Origin: JAZDMK01 sp043800975
Lineage (GTDB): Bacteria; Bacteroidota; Bacteroidia; Bacteroidales; JAHJDW01
Assembly (NCBI GenBank): GCA_043800975.1
Contig: JAZDMK010000006.1
Coordinates: 7,776-71,775 of the forward strand
Length of the DNA: 64,000 nucleotides
Direction: 5' to 3'
Positions within the stretch are counted from its first letter, which is position 1; every line of letters starts with the position of its first letter. Position numbers and translations under genes: made by a program. The notes beneath the pieces were generated by a model, which had not been told where the DNA came from, did not search any database, and saw nothing but the letters and a program-made list of their open reading frames with translations. Shown one piece after another: positions 8,926 through 16,988 of this stretch.

Positions 8926-9306
8926 TTAAAAATTCAAAATTTCTTCGTCTCGATAAAGCAGGAGAATCGCTGAGTTTGGAACGAGAAAGAATTTTTCGCG
9001 GTTGAATTCAATTTCGAAAGCATGTTTCTGAAGGTAGATAGCAAGGTCGCCTTCCTTAGCCTGGAGCGGGAAATACTTATTAGAATCTGAATTTTGTTTC
9101 CACGACTCACTGTTTTCTTCTGATGAGGGAATCGGGTATCCCGGGCCAACTTTTACAACGTAACCTGATTGAATCACTTCTTTTTCAAGAACACCCGGTG
9201 GAAGGAGCAGTCCTGTTTGCGTACGCTCTGTCATGGTGGCTGGCTTGATCAATATCCTGTCACCGACAACGATTAGGTGGCTAAGCTTTTCAACTTTCAG
9301 ATTCAT
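8926..9306 (-). CDS. GroES-like co-chaperonin family protein
   Basis: The 126-residue protein matches the GroES fold: LIVVGDRILIKPATMTE at the N-terminus, a mobile-loop equivalent TERTQTGLLLPPG, then SGYVVKVGPG and FEIEFNREKFFLVPNSAIL. It is longer than typical GroES (about 95 residues) because of an acidic/polar insertion at about 60-80 (SSEENSESWKQNSDSNKY). No GroEL gene is nearby, so this is more likely a stand-alone GroES-like protein, of a kind found in Bacteroidota beside the canonical groESL operon, than the housekeeping co-chaperonin. It converges with the deacetylase gene, leaving 3 bases between them. Confidence 0.8.
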   Translation of the reverse strand: MNLKVEKLSHLIVVGDRILIKPATMTERTQTGLLLPPGVLEKEVIQSGYVVKVGPGYPIPSSEENSESWKQNSDSNKYFPLQAKEGDLAIYLQKHAFEIEFNREKFFLVPNSAILLLYRDEEILNF

Positions 9307-9324
9307 AATGCATAAGTTATGGAT

Positions 9325-9352
9325 ATAAAAAAAAGCTCCGATTGGAGCTTTT
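9325..9352 (-). terminator. Terminator downstream of tRNA-Gln(CTG)
   Basis: On the minus strand the stem aaaagctcc/ggagctttt with a four-base loop is followed by a run of T. It starts 3 bases after the tRNA 3' end. Confidence 0.8.
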
Positions 9353-9354
9353 TG

Positions 9355-9427
9355 TTGTCCCGCTAGGGGTCGAACCTAGACTCTTCTGATCCAGAGACAG
9401 ACGTGTTGCCAGTTACACCACAGGACA
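9355..9427 (-). tRNA. tRNA-Gln (anticodon CTG)
   Basis: The minus strand gives acceptor stem TGTCCTG/CGGGACA (one T-G pair), D-arm GGTGTAACTGGCAACAC identical to that of the other tRNA-Gln in this window, and an anticodon loop CTCTGGA with anticodon CTG. The T-arm has GGTTCGACC. The last anticodon-stem pair (31-39) is T opposite T. CCA is not encoded. Together with the TTG gene at 1939-2011 it would read both Gln codons. Confidence 0.94.
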
Positions 9428-9436
9428 ATTAGACCG

Positions 9437-9444
9437 CAAAAGTA
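9437..9444 (-). promoter_or_regulatory. -7 promoter element of tRNA-Gln(CTG)
   Basis: TACTTTTG on the minus strand matches TAnnTTTG and lies 9 bases before the tRNA 5' end, the same spacing as at the other tRNA-Gln. No clear -33 TTTG is visible. Confidence 0.5.
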
Positions 9445-9463
9445 AAAAATATTTTTTAAATTC

Positions 9464-10459
9464 CTAAGAATTGTATGCCCATTTTAAATAAATCGCACCC
9501 CAGGTGAATCCTGCACCAAAGGCTGTGAGTATGATGTTGTCACCTTTTTTCAGTTTCTTCTCCCATTCCCAAAGGCAAAGCGGGAGTGTAGCTGAGGTTG
9601 TATTTCCGTATTTTTCGATGTTGATCATTACTTTGCTTTTATCGAGTTTCATACGGTTGCCGGTTGCTTCAATAATACGCATGTTTGCCTGATGGGGAAC
9701 CAGCCAGGCAAGGTTTTCGGAAGTAAGATCATTTCTTTTCATGATTTCTTCTGAAACATCAGCCATTTTTGAAACAGCCCATTTAAAAACAGCCTGTCCT
9801 TCCTGATAAATAAAATGTTCCTTTGCATCAACAGTTGCATGGGATGCAGGTTTCGCTGAGCCTCCTGCTTTCTGATGAAGATGAACTCTTCCAACGCCAT
9901 CGGAATGAAGACTTGAATCCATTAAACCGACTTCTTCGGTTGTGGGTTCCAGCAGAACAGCTGCGGCACCGTCACCAAAGATAGGGCATGTGGCACGATC
10001 TGTATAATCAACAATAGAAGACATTTTTTCTGCGCCCACTACCACAACTTTTTTGTACTGTCCTGATTCAACATACTTAGAAGCAGTTGCCAGAGCGAAA
10101 AGAAATCCGGAACAACCCGCATTTAAATCAAAACTGAATGCATTGCGGATATTGCACTTATCACTGATAATATTAGCTGTAGCAGGAAATTGCATATCAC
10201 CAGTTACAGTAGCACAGATCAAAAGATCAACTTCCTCGGGTTTAGTATTTGTTTTCTTTAAAAGGCCTTCAACAGCAGGTGCACCCACTTCAGATGAACC
10301 TTTGTTTTCGCCTTTAATAATTCGCCTCTCACGAATTCCGATGCGTGTCATGATCCACTCATCTGTTGTGTCAACCATCTTCGCCAGTTCCTCATTCGTG
10401 AGAACATATTCAGGAAGATATCCGTTGACGCCTGTTATCGCAGCTCTAATTTTTGTCAT
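9464..10459 (-). CDS. fabH: Beta-ketoacyl-ACP synthase III
   Basis: FabH starts fatty acid synthesis by condensing an acyl-CoA with malonyl-ACP. The 331-residue protein has the full Cys-His-Asn triad: C116 in NAGCSGF, H256 in VPHQAN and N286 in YGNTTSA. The N-terminal GVNGYLPEYVLTN and TTDEWIMTRIGIRER blocks and the C-terminal AFGAGFTWGA are typical. It lies 11 bases after plsX in the yceD-rpmF-plsX-fabH order common across bacteria, so it is probably the last gene of that operon. Confidence 0.97.
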   Translation of the reverse strand: MTKIRAAITGVNGYLPEYVLTNEELAKMVDTTDEWIMTRIGIRERRIIKGENKGSSEVGAPAVEGLLKKTNTKPEEVDLLICATVTGDMQFPATANIISDKCNIRNAFSFDLNAGCSGFLFALATASKYVESGQYKKVVVVGAEKMSSIVDYTDRATCPIFGDGAAAVLLEPTTEEVGLMDSSLHSDGVGRVHLHQKAGGSAKPASHATVDAKEHFIYQEGQAVFKWAVSKMADVSEEIMKRNDLTSENLAWLVPHQANMRIIEATGNRMKLDKSKVMINIEKYGNTTSATLPLCLWEWEKKLKKGDNIILTAFGAGFTWGAIYLKWAYNS

Positions 10460-10470
10460 GTTCAGTGCGT

Positions 10471-11415
10471 TTAATTTTTTAAAGCGCCGGCGATTTTTTG
10501 TACAAGTCCAGCGTTAAATATATGTTTAGAAAAAAGTAACATGCTTTTTATGGCTTTTCCATTCGAAATACCATGCCCCAGAAGTACAGTGTTGTCAATG
10601 CCCAGAATAGGTGTACCACCGTAATTTTCATAATTAAAACGGGAAAGGAATGGATCGTCAGCGCCAAAGCGCTTTGCAAAAGTACGGAACAATGTTTCAG
10701 AAAGTTTTAAAATGATATTCCCTGTAAACCCGTCGCATACCATTACGTCTGCTTTGTCTTTGAAAAAATCACGGGGTTCAACATTTCCAACAAAATTCAT
10801 CTCTTTGTCTTCTGACATAAGTTTATGTGCAGCAAGAGAGAGAAGGTTTCCTTTGTCTTCTTCATGCCCAATATTGACAAGACCGATGCGGGGCGTTTTG
10901 ATATTGTGAACGTGCTGGGCATATAATGATCCGATAATCCCAAATTGCTGAAGAAGTTCTGGCTTTACATCGGAATTGATGCCTGCATCCAGTAATATTC
11001 CAATACCACCGTCTTCTTTGGGAATGGGATTGGTAATACATGGACGCATTATTCCTTCTATCAGACCAATCACATAAATAGCTCCTACCATCATAGCGCC
11101 CGAATGACCGGCACTGCAAAAGCTGTCAATTTTTTTTGCTTTCAGATATCCATATCCCAGTGCAATACTTGAATTGGGTTTCTGAACCAATACTTTTGAA
11201 GGCTGATCACCTGTCAGAATTTTTTCGGGAGCATGTACAATTTCAAAGCGCGATAGCGTAGCATTTCGTTCTTCCAGCTCTTTTTCAAGAATGGAACGAT
11301 CACCAAAAAGCACGATAATATCATCTGATGCAATTTCAGTGAGAGCTAGTAAAGCACCTTCAATCGTCGACTTGGGGGCAAAATCCCCGCCCATTGCGTC
11401 GAGTCCGATTCTCAT
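10471..11415 (-). CDS. plsX: Phosphate acyltransferase PlsX
   Basis: PlsX converts acyl-ACP to acyl-phosphate, the donor for glycerol-3-phosphate acylation, and acts as a peripheral membrane protein. The 314-residue sequence starts with MRIGLDAMGGDFAP, the family signature, and contains VCDGFTGNIILKLSE and LLGHGISNG near the C-terminus. Length is close to the family norm (about 315-350). It sits between rpmF and fabH on the same strand with short gaps (18 and 11 bases), in keeping with coordinated lipid precursor supply. Confidence 0.97.
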   Translation of the reverse strand: MRIGLDAMGGDFAPKSTIEGALLALTEIASDDIIVLFGDRSILEKELEERNATLSRFEIVHAPEKILTGDQPSKVLVQKPNSSIALGYGYLKAKKIDSFCSAGHSGAMMVGAIYVIGLIEGIMRPCITNPIPKEDGGIGILLDAGINSDVKPELLQQFGIIGSLYAQHVHNIKTPRIGLVNIGHEEDKGNLLSLAAHKLMSEDKEMNFVGNVEPRDFFKDKADVMVCDGFTGNIILKLSETLFRTFAKRFGADDPFLSRFNYENYGGTPILGIDNTVLLGHGISNGKAIKSMLLFSKHIFNAGLVQKIAGALKN

Positions 11416-11433
11416 CTTCTGCGACTAACAGGG

Positions 11434-11619
11434 TTAAACAGCTACTTTCTTTTCGATAGCCTGCTTACCTCTATAGAAACCGCACTCTTTACATACACGA
11501 TGGTAAAGGACGGGTGCCCCGCAGTTTTGACAACTTACAACAGTTGGAGCTACTGCTTTATAATGGGTCCTTCTTTTGTCTCTTCTCTGGACGGAGTGCC
11601 TGCGTTTTGGATTTGGCAT
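11434..11619 (-). CDS. rpmF: 50S ribosomal protein L32
   Basis: The 61-residue protein starts MPNPKRRHSVQRRDKRRTHY, the L32 signature. It keeps the zinc-ribbon cysteines C30, C33, C43 and C46. It is therefore the zinc-binding form of L32. The gene lies 26 bases after yceD and 18 bases before plsX. Confidence 0.97.
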   Translation of the reverse strand: MPNPKRRHSVQRRDKRRTHYKAVAPTVVSCQNCGAPVLYHRVCKECGFYRGKQAIEKKVAV

Positions 11620-11645
11620 AACAATTCAATTTTATAAATGATACA

Positions 11646-12164
11646 TTAAAACTTTAAATTCTTCAATTTATTCCACCTTGGATCGTCCGCTTCGTACTGT
11701 TCTTCCGGAGGAGCAAGCTTGTCAAGAACATCATTGCTGCAACCGGGAATGTCTTCAGATTTACCTGGATGAACACGGCGATAAGGAATCAATAAGGAAA
11801 TGAACTCATAAATATATTGCCGCAGATCAATTTCTGAATCTGATTCGGGAATAGTGATTTCTTCGTCACTGTCTTCCCGTCGGGTATCACCCAGCTTAAC
11901 TATCAGGTGAGGGCTTCCTTCCACATCAAGATCAAAATACTCCGCACAATGGTCACATAGAATATGTACAGTTCCTTTGATATGAAAATTCAGTAAAAGC
12001 GCATGAGTTCCCCTTTCGAGAACTACGTCCACTTCTAATTTCCCTTTTCGGATTTCAGAATAATCCAACTGCGAAAAGAACGAATCACTGATAGGAAAAC
12101 CGAATGTGTAATTTCCGTTGTCCAGTCCACTGAACTCAATCACATATCCGGCATCCTGCTTCAT
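11646..12164 (-). CDS. yceD: YceD/DUF177 family protein
   Basis: The 172-residue protein matches DUF177 (YceD), whose gene almost always precedes rpmF. In plants and Escherichia coli the family is linked to 23S rRNA accumulation. The core contains GTHALLLNFHIKGTVHILCDHCAEYFDLDVEG with a CxxC pair, and a C-terminal conserved segment EIDLRQYIYEFISLLIPYRRVHP. It is the first gene of the operon, 23 bases downstream of a good promoter. Confidence 0.92.
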   Translation of the reverse strand: MKQDAGYVIEFSGLDNGNYTFGFPISDSFFSQLDYSEIRKGKLEVDVVLERGTHALLLNFHIKGTVHILCDHCAEYFDLDVEGSPHLIVKLGDTRREDSDEEITIPESDSEIDLRQYIYEFISLLIPYRRVHPGKSEDIPGCSNDVLDKLAPPEEQYEADDPRWNKLKNLKF

Positions 12165-12187
12165 AAGCGCTTGGTTTAAAAAGCCTG

Positions 12188-12218
12188 CAAAGGTAAAAAA
12201 ATTTTTTACAAAACCAAA
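12188..12218 (-). promoter_or_regulatory. Promoter of the yceD-rpmF-plsX-fabH operon
   Basis: On the minus strand TACCTTTG (12188-12195) matches TAnnTTTG, and TTTG (12215-12218) lies 19 bases upstream, the expected -33 spacing. The yceD start codon is 23 bases downstream of the -7 box. Confidence 0.7.
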
Positions 12219-12312
12219 TATTTAAAACCGAACAAGATTATTAAGCAAAAACAATACTGGAAAGCGTTTGCAGATCGCGGTCTTGTTTTAGGATAAGAAT
12301 TCAATTTGAACC

Positions 12313-13209
12313 TTATCCTCTGGAAAACATGGCTTTAAAAATCTGACCAGCTACTTTTGGGTTTTCCTTCATCCGGCGAGTAGAATACCCATACCAGTCT
12401 TTACCAAAAGGCACATAAATCCGTAAGCGGTGGCCTTCTTTGGTTAATTCGCGCCGCTTAGAATCCCTGACTCCCAAAAGCATTTGGAATTCATATTCTT
12501 CTTTTTTCAAACCAAATTTCTGTATTTGCTCCCGGGCGTCATCAATCAATGGATCATCATGTGTTGCAATACCTACATAATAACCATTGTCAAGAGCAAG
12601 CGTCAGTAGTTTTTTGAAATTGCTCCTTACTTCTTCTTTTCCCTGAAAAGCAAGTGTGGGAGACTCACGGTATATTCCTTTGCAAAGGCGAATTGACGGT
12701 TTTAACGGTGCCAGTGCTTTGATGTCTTCCTCGGTTCTGAATAAGTACGATTGAACCACAAAACCCACATTTGTGAAACCTTCAGCGCGGAACCGCCGGT
12801 AAAGATCAAGTGTAAGTGTTGTGAAAGGAGTATTTTCCATGTCCAGTCGAACAAAAATTCCGTAATCAGCAGCTTTTTTCAAAATCTCAAGAATGTTGTT
12901 GTAGCCAAATTCAGGATCAATACCTAATCCCAGAGATGTTGGCTTAACGGAGAGATATGTTTGCAACTTATGTTCTTTAATTGCATCTACAACCTGAGAA
13001 CTCATTTCCTTTTCGTGTATAGCCCGGTCTCGTTTCTCCACAAACTCACCCAGCACATCAATGGTTGTCATATTTCCTTCACCTTCTAGTTTCTTCGTCA
13101 CATTGACTGCGTCGATCAGGTCAGCACCGGCAATGTACTTCATAGCCACTTTGCGCACAATAAATTTTGGCACAATGGGCATCATTTTAACAATCATTTT
13201 ACTAATCAT
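12313..13209 (-). CDS. Proline dehydrogenase family protein
   Basis: The 298-residue protein is a monofunctional proline dehydrogenase-type TIM barrel that would oxidise proline to pyrroline-5-carboxylate with FAD. The C-terminal signature YVPFGKDWYGYSTRRMKENP holds the paired arginines that bind the substrate carboxylate. Other conserved parts are SVKPTSLGLGID, FVRLDMEN, LCKGIYRES and GIATHDD. There is no P5C dehydrogenase domain, so the second step would need another gene that is not in this window. It is transcribed alone from a good promoter, opposite to nothing nearby. Confidence 0.93.
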   Translation of the reverse strand: MISKMIVKMMPIVPKFIVRKVAMKYIAGADLIDAVNVTKKLEGEGNMTTIDVLGEFVEKRDRAIHEKEMSSQVVDAIKEHKLQTYLSVKPTSLGLGIDPEFGYNNILEILKKAADYGIFVRLDMENTPFTTLTLDLYRRFRAEGFTNVGFVVQSYLFRTEEDIKALAPLKPSIRLCKGIYRESPTLAFQGKEEVRSNFKKLLTLALDNGYYVGIATHDDPLIDDAREQIQKFGLKKEEYEFQMLLGVRDSKRRELTKEGHRLRIYVPFGKDWYGYSTRRMKENPKVAGQIFKAMFSRG

Positions 13210-13226
13210 AAAGCAGCGATTTTGGA

Positions 13227-13255
13227 CAAAAGTATAAAATTATTTTTCCTGCAAA
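13227..13255 (-). promoter_or_regulatory. Promoter of the proline dehydrogenase gene
   Basis: On the minus strand TACTTTTG (13227-13234) fits the -7 consensus and TTTG (13252-13255) the -33 element, with a 17-base spacer. The start codon lies 17 bases downstream of the -7 box. Confidence 0.6.
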
Positions 13256-13403
13256 CGATTTTCAATTCAATAAATGACAAGAATTTTAACAGATGGGTAA
13301 ACAGCCTCATTTGTCGCACTTTGTTTTTTGAGAAATTTAAGTAAATGAGAAGAGAAAAACTCACAAAAAAAACGGAATGTTTTAAGAAAATTCTTAAAAA
13401 AGG

Positions 13404-14048
13404 CTATTTCTTATTTCTGGTCAACAAACCATTAAAAAGAACATTCAATGTTAAATTAATATTCTTGTCCAGTTCTTTCACGAAACGTTCCGTTTGAATT
13501 GGATTTTCGAATGCCTTCATCATTAATACAAGTATATATGCAGCAAGGTCTGCATCAGCAATACTAAATACTTTCTTTTTAATTCCTTCAGCAAAAATTT
13601 CTTTGATAATCTGCATTTCCATTTCATCGTATTGCTTACGGATTCTTTCAATAAACGCATAATTTTCAATGTACTCATATTGATAAGTAGTATAAAAATT
13701 AGTCATGTTATAAAACATCCTCATGCGAATCTGAACATAAGCACGCAGCTTGTCTTCTGGTGCTTTTTGAGCAGCCATTCCTTTGTATAAAGCCACTTTG
13801 ATCTGATCAACTTCGTCTTCAATTACAGCTTCAAAAATTTCTTCTTTGCATTTAAAGTAATAATACAATGAGCTTTTTGCACGGTTCACAGCCCGCGAAA
13901 TATCGTCCATTGTCGATTTTTTCAAACCATAACGGGTAAATACAACCCGGGCCTTTTCAATTATTACTTTCCTGAAATCTTTGTTCTTGTCGATTTTCTT
14001 ACTTTTGTAATCTGAAATGATCGCCGCTTTTTTATTTTGTGTACTCAT
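13404..14048 (-). CDS. TetR/AcrR family transcriptional regulator
   Basis: The 214-residue protein has an N-terminal TetR helix-turn-helix at about residues 27-75 (EKARVVFTRYGLKKSTMDDISRA, then AKSSLYYYFKCKEEIFEAV). The C-terminal ligand-binding part is all helical and unassigned. A lysine-rich N-terminal tail of about 25 residues precedes the HTH. A -7-like TATATTTG lies upstream on the minus strand at 14099-14106. It is divergent from the radical SAM-CLC pair and about 190 bases upstream of the proline dehydrogenase gene, so either could be its target; nothing in the sequence decides this. Confidence 0.9.
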   Translation of the reverse strand: MSTQNKKAAIISDYKSKKIDKNKDFRKVIIEKARVVFTRYGLKKSTMDDISRAVNRAKSSLYYYFKCKEEIFEAVIEDEVDQIKVALYKGMAAQKAPEDKLRAYVQIRMRMFYNMTNFYTTYQYEYIENYAFIERIRKQYDEMEMQIIKEIFAEGIKKKVFSIADADLAAYILVLMMKAFENPIQTERFVKELDKNINLTLNVLFNGLLTRNKK

Positions 14049-14149
14049 CGATTAATTTCTTTTTATCCAATTCGATAGTAAAAATATGAATTTTAATGCA
14101 AATATAGTCGGTAATTTGAAAAATACACGTTTGATTAAAAAAATGATAT

Positions 14150-15154
14150 ATGCCTGCTAACTTTCGATACATAAAAATTTTATTATTGAAAGTTACTTTG
14201 CGAAAAATATTTCATGCATTCGCGAATTTCAGTTCCTATGTTTTATCAAATTTTTTTAAGGTAGCAGTTGTGTGGGGAATGCCCTGCATAGTGACAATAG
14301 AGCCAACCAATCGTTGCAATCTGAATTGCCCCGAATGTCCTTCAGGAAATAAATCGATGACAAGAAAGCGGGGTGATATTGACAAACATTTTTTTTATTC
14401 ACTGATTGATCAGATCAAAAAATCAACATCTGCATTAACGCTTTATTTTCAGGGAGAATCGTATCTTCATCCGGATATTTTTGAAATAGCAACATATGCT
14501 TCTTCATGCAAAATAATTGTGAATGTGTCCACTAATGGACATTTTCTGGAAATTGAAAATGCCAAAAAAACGGTGGATTCAAAAATGGATCACGTGATTA
14601 TTTCGCTGGATGGATTTTCACAAAAGGATTATCAGAAATACAGAATTGGCGGGGATATGCAAAAAGTGCTCAATGGTATTAAAAACCTTCGTCTGGCACG
14701 CACAGAAAAAAAATCACTACGTCCATTTATTACAGCTCAGGTTCTGGTATTAAAATCAAATGAGAAACACCTGAGCGAAATTAAAAGAATAGCAATTGAG
14801 CATGGCGCCGACCGTGTTGTTTTCAAAAGCGCACAATTTTATGACCTTCAAAACGCATCAGATCTGTTACCCGAAAATCCGTACTGGACGAGATACAGAA
14901 AGGACGAAAATGGAAATTTTAAAATTAAAAATAAAATCAGAAATCGCTGCAAGCGATTGTGGACAAACCCTGTGGTAACATGGGATGGAATGATGATTCC
15001 TTGCTGCTTTGATAAAGATGCAACATTCCCTTTAGCTGACCTTACTAAAATTAAAAGTAAGGATGCATGGAAAAGCCCGTCATTCAACTTATTCAGGAAG
15101 CAAGTTCTTCATTCCAGAAAAAAAGTGCAAATTTGTTGTAATTGTACAGAATGA
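14150..15154 (+). CDS. Radical SAM/SPASM domain protein
   Basis: This 334-residue protein carries the radical SAM cluster motif as C56, C60 and C63 in TNRCNLNCPECPSG, and a C-terminal SPASM-like set of cysteines (C267, C285, C286, C329, C330, C332), which would hold auxiliary Fe-S clusters. SPASM proteins often modify peptides or proteins, but the subgroup with EPTNRCNLNCPECPSG is also found beside glycan and lipid genes. No precursor peptide gene is visible here. Its stop codon overlaps the start codon of the CLC gene (ATGA), so the two are translationally coupled. The substrate is unknown. Confidence 0.88.
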   Translation: MPANFRYIKILLLKVTLRKIFHAFANFSSYVLSNFFKVAVVWGMPCIVTIEPTNRCNLNCPECPSGNKSMTRKRGDIDKHFFYSLIDQIKKSTSALTLYFQGESYLHPDIFEIATYASSCKIIVNVSTNGHFLEIENAKKTVDSKMDHVIISLDGFSQKDYQKYRIGGDMQKVLNGIKNLRLARTEKKSLRPFITAQVLVLKSNEKHLSEIKRIAIEHGADRVVFKSAQFYDLQNASDLLPENPYWTRYRKDENGNFKIKNKIRNRCKRLWTNPVVTWDGMMIPCCFDKDATFPLADLTKIKSKDAWKSPSFNLFRKQVLHSRKKVQICCNCTE

Positions 15155-16938
15155 AACCTTTTAAAAAATCATTTGATAAGTTACTTGAACGATTCTTATA
15201 CTGGCGTATTGGCAGGATTAGCGATCGTACATTTTTATTTCTGACTAGTATCGTTATTGGTGTTGTCGCCGGCCTGTTTGCTGTTTTACTAAAAGTTATG
15301 GTAAAATGGACAGAACATGGACTGTTGTATTATTTTAATTTGAAAAATGAAAATTACTTTTTCTTTCTCTATCCTTTAATAGGAATTTTTCTTTCATGGC
15401 TCTTCATTAAGCTGGTTTTACAGGGCAATTTGCAGAAAGGAATCAGTAATATTCTTTACATTATTTCCAAGAAGAAATCAAATGTAGAACTGTATCATAC
15501 GTATTCGCATTTACCCACCAGTGCTGTTACAGTTGCATTCGGTGGATCTGTTGGATTGGAGGCACCCATCGTTGCTACAGGCTCTGCACTGGGATCCAAT
15601 ATTGCCAGGAAATTACGTTTTGGTTATAAAGAGAGAACACTATTGTTGGCTTGTGGTGCGGCTTCCGGTATTGCTGCAGTTTTTAATTCGCCGATTGCGG
15701 GAGTACTTTTTGCTTTTGAAGTATTGCTTGTCGAGTTTACAATTCCGGCATTTATTCCTTTGCTCATCGCTGCTGCATCTGCTGCTGTTGTTTCAAAAAT
15801 TCTTTACAGCGGACAAATATTTTATCTCATTACCGGAGGCTGGGTTGTTGAGGCAATACCCTTTTATATTTTGCTGGGTGTATTGTGCGGACTCGTGTCA
15901 GCCTACTACATAAGAATGAACACTTATGTTGAAATGGCGTTTCATCATGTTCCGCCTATACGCAAAATAATTACTGGCGGGTTGATTCTTGGCGTATTGT
16001 TGTTTTTTCTTCCACCACTCTATGGTGAAGGTTATCAAACAATAGAAGGATTGCTTGCGGGCAACGGAAAACTTTTGCTTGTTAATTCTCCATTCGCTGA
16101 TTTTAGGATGGATCCCTGGTTTTTACTTTTATTTGTTGGTGTTATTATTATTGTGAAAATCTTTGCAACAGCAATCACAATCAGTGCGGGTGGTAACGGA
16201 GGAATCTTTGCACCTACACTGTTTGCCGGTGCGCTTACCGGATTTTTCTTTGTGCTGCTTTTTAGATTATTGGGAATCGACGATCTGAATACATCCAACT
16301 TTATTGTTGTTGGAATGGCCGGAATATTAAGCGGAGTTATCCATGTACCCCTGACAGCCATCTTTCTCATTGCCGAAATAACAGGCGGCTACGTGCTCTT
16401 CGTTCCTCTTATGATTGTTTCAGCGATGTCCTTTTTTATTGCACGTTATTTTGAACCCCATTCTGTATATACAAAAAGCCTTGCACGTCGCGGGTTTTTA
16501 ATTACATCCGACAGAGATCAAACGGTACTGTCACTTCTCGAGCTGTCAACCTTAATTGAAAGAGATTTTTCAACCGTCCCTGTTGACGGTACATTGAGCG
16601 ATCTGGTAAAAGTAATTGCCAAATCAAGAAGAAATATTTATCCGGTTGTTGATACAGAAGGACATCTGGAGGGCTTGATAAACCTTGGACAGGTGAAGCC
16701 GGTGATGTTTAAGGAAGATTTGTATCATACACTTCCTGTTCGAAGTCTTATGGTAAAACCCATGGCAATTGTAGATGTTAATGAAGAGATGCGCGTAGTA
16801 ATGACCATGTTTGAAAAATTTGATCAGCCATCCTTTCCTGTAACAGAAGGAGGAAAATACATCGGATTTATTTCAAAATCCCTTCTTTTCGACCATTACC
16901 GAAGCATGATGAAAAAACAGGCACGAGAGTTTGTTTGA
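15151..16938 (+). CDS. CLC family chloride channel/transporter with C-terminal CBS pair
   Basis: The 595-residue protein has about ten hydrophobic segments (1-430) and two CBS domains (about 455-585). ATG at 15151 is used because it overlaps the upstream stop. The gating glutamate is E137 in GGSVGLEAP, and GGIFAPTLFAG is present near residue 350. In the FNSPIAGVLFAFEVLL segment, E190 aligns with E202 of E. coli ClcA, and V191 occupies the place of the proton glutamate E203. The GSGIP selectivity motif is replaced by QKGIS (95-99). The CBS pair may sense nucleotides. Whether it is a channel or exchanger cannot be settled from sequence, but the valine favours uncoupled transport. Confidence 0.93.
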   Translation: MKPFKKSFDKLLERFLYWRIGRISDRTFLFLTSIVIGVVAGLFAVLLKVMVKWTEHGLLYYFNLKNENYFFFLYPLIGIFLSWLFIKLVLQGNLQKGISNILYIISKKKSNVELYHTYSHLPTSAVTVAFGGSVGLEAPIVATGSALGSNIARKLRFGYKERTLLLACGAASGIAAVFNSPIAGVLFAFEVLLVEFTIPAFIPLLIAAASAAVVSKILYSGQIFYLITGGWVVEAIPFYILLGVLCGLVSAYYIRMNTYVEMAFHHVPPIRKIITGGLILGVLLFFLPPLYGEGYQTIEGLLAGNGKLLLVNSPFADFRMDPWFLLLFVGVIIIVKIFATAITISAGGNGGIFAPTLFAGALTGFFFVLLFRLLGIDDLNTSNFIVVGMAGILSGVIHVPLTAIFLIAEITGGYVLFVPLMIVSAMSFFIARYFEPHSVYTKSLARRGFLITSDRDQTVLSLLELSTLIERDFSTVPVDGTLSDLVKVIAKSRRNIYPVVDTEGHLEGLINLGQVKPVMFKEDLYHTLPVRSLMVKPMAIVDVNEEMRVVMTMFEKFDQPSFPVTEGGKYIGFISKSLLFDHYRSMMKKQAREFV

Positions 16939-16964
16939 TGAATCGGAAAACAGTTTTATATTTG
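16934..16964 (+). promoter_or_regulatory. Promoter of the carboxynorspermidine operon
   Basis: TATATTTG (16957-16964) is a perfect TAnnTTTG and TTTG (16934-16937), overlapping the end of the CLC gene, lies 19 bases upstream. The next start codon is at 16989. Confidence 0.7.
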
Positions 16965-16988
16965 CACGAATAACTAAATTTTTAAATT

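Noticed and set aside
12165..12312. A riboswitch or leader RNA before yceD or after the proline dehydrogenase gene
   Set aside because: Only the promoter elements and AT-rich sequence are visible; no conserved aptamer or strong hairpin is present.
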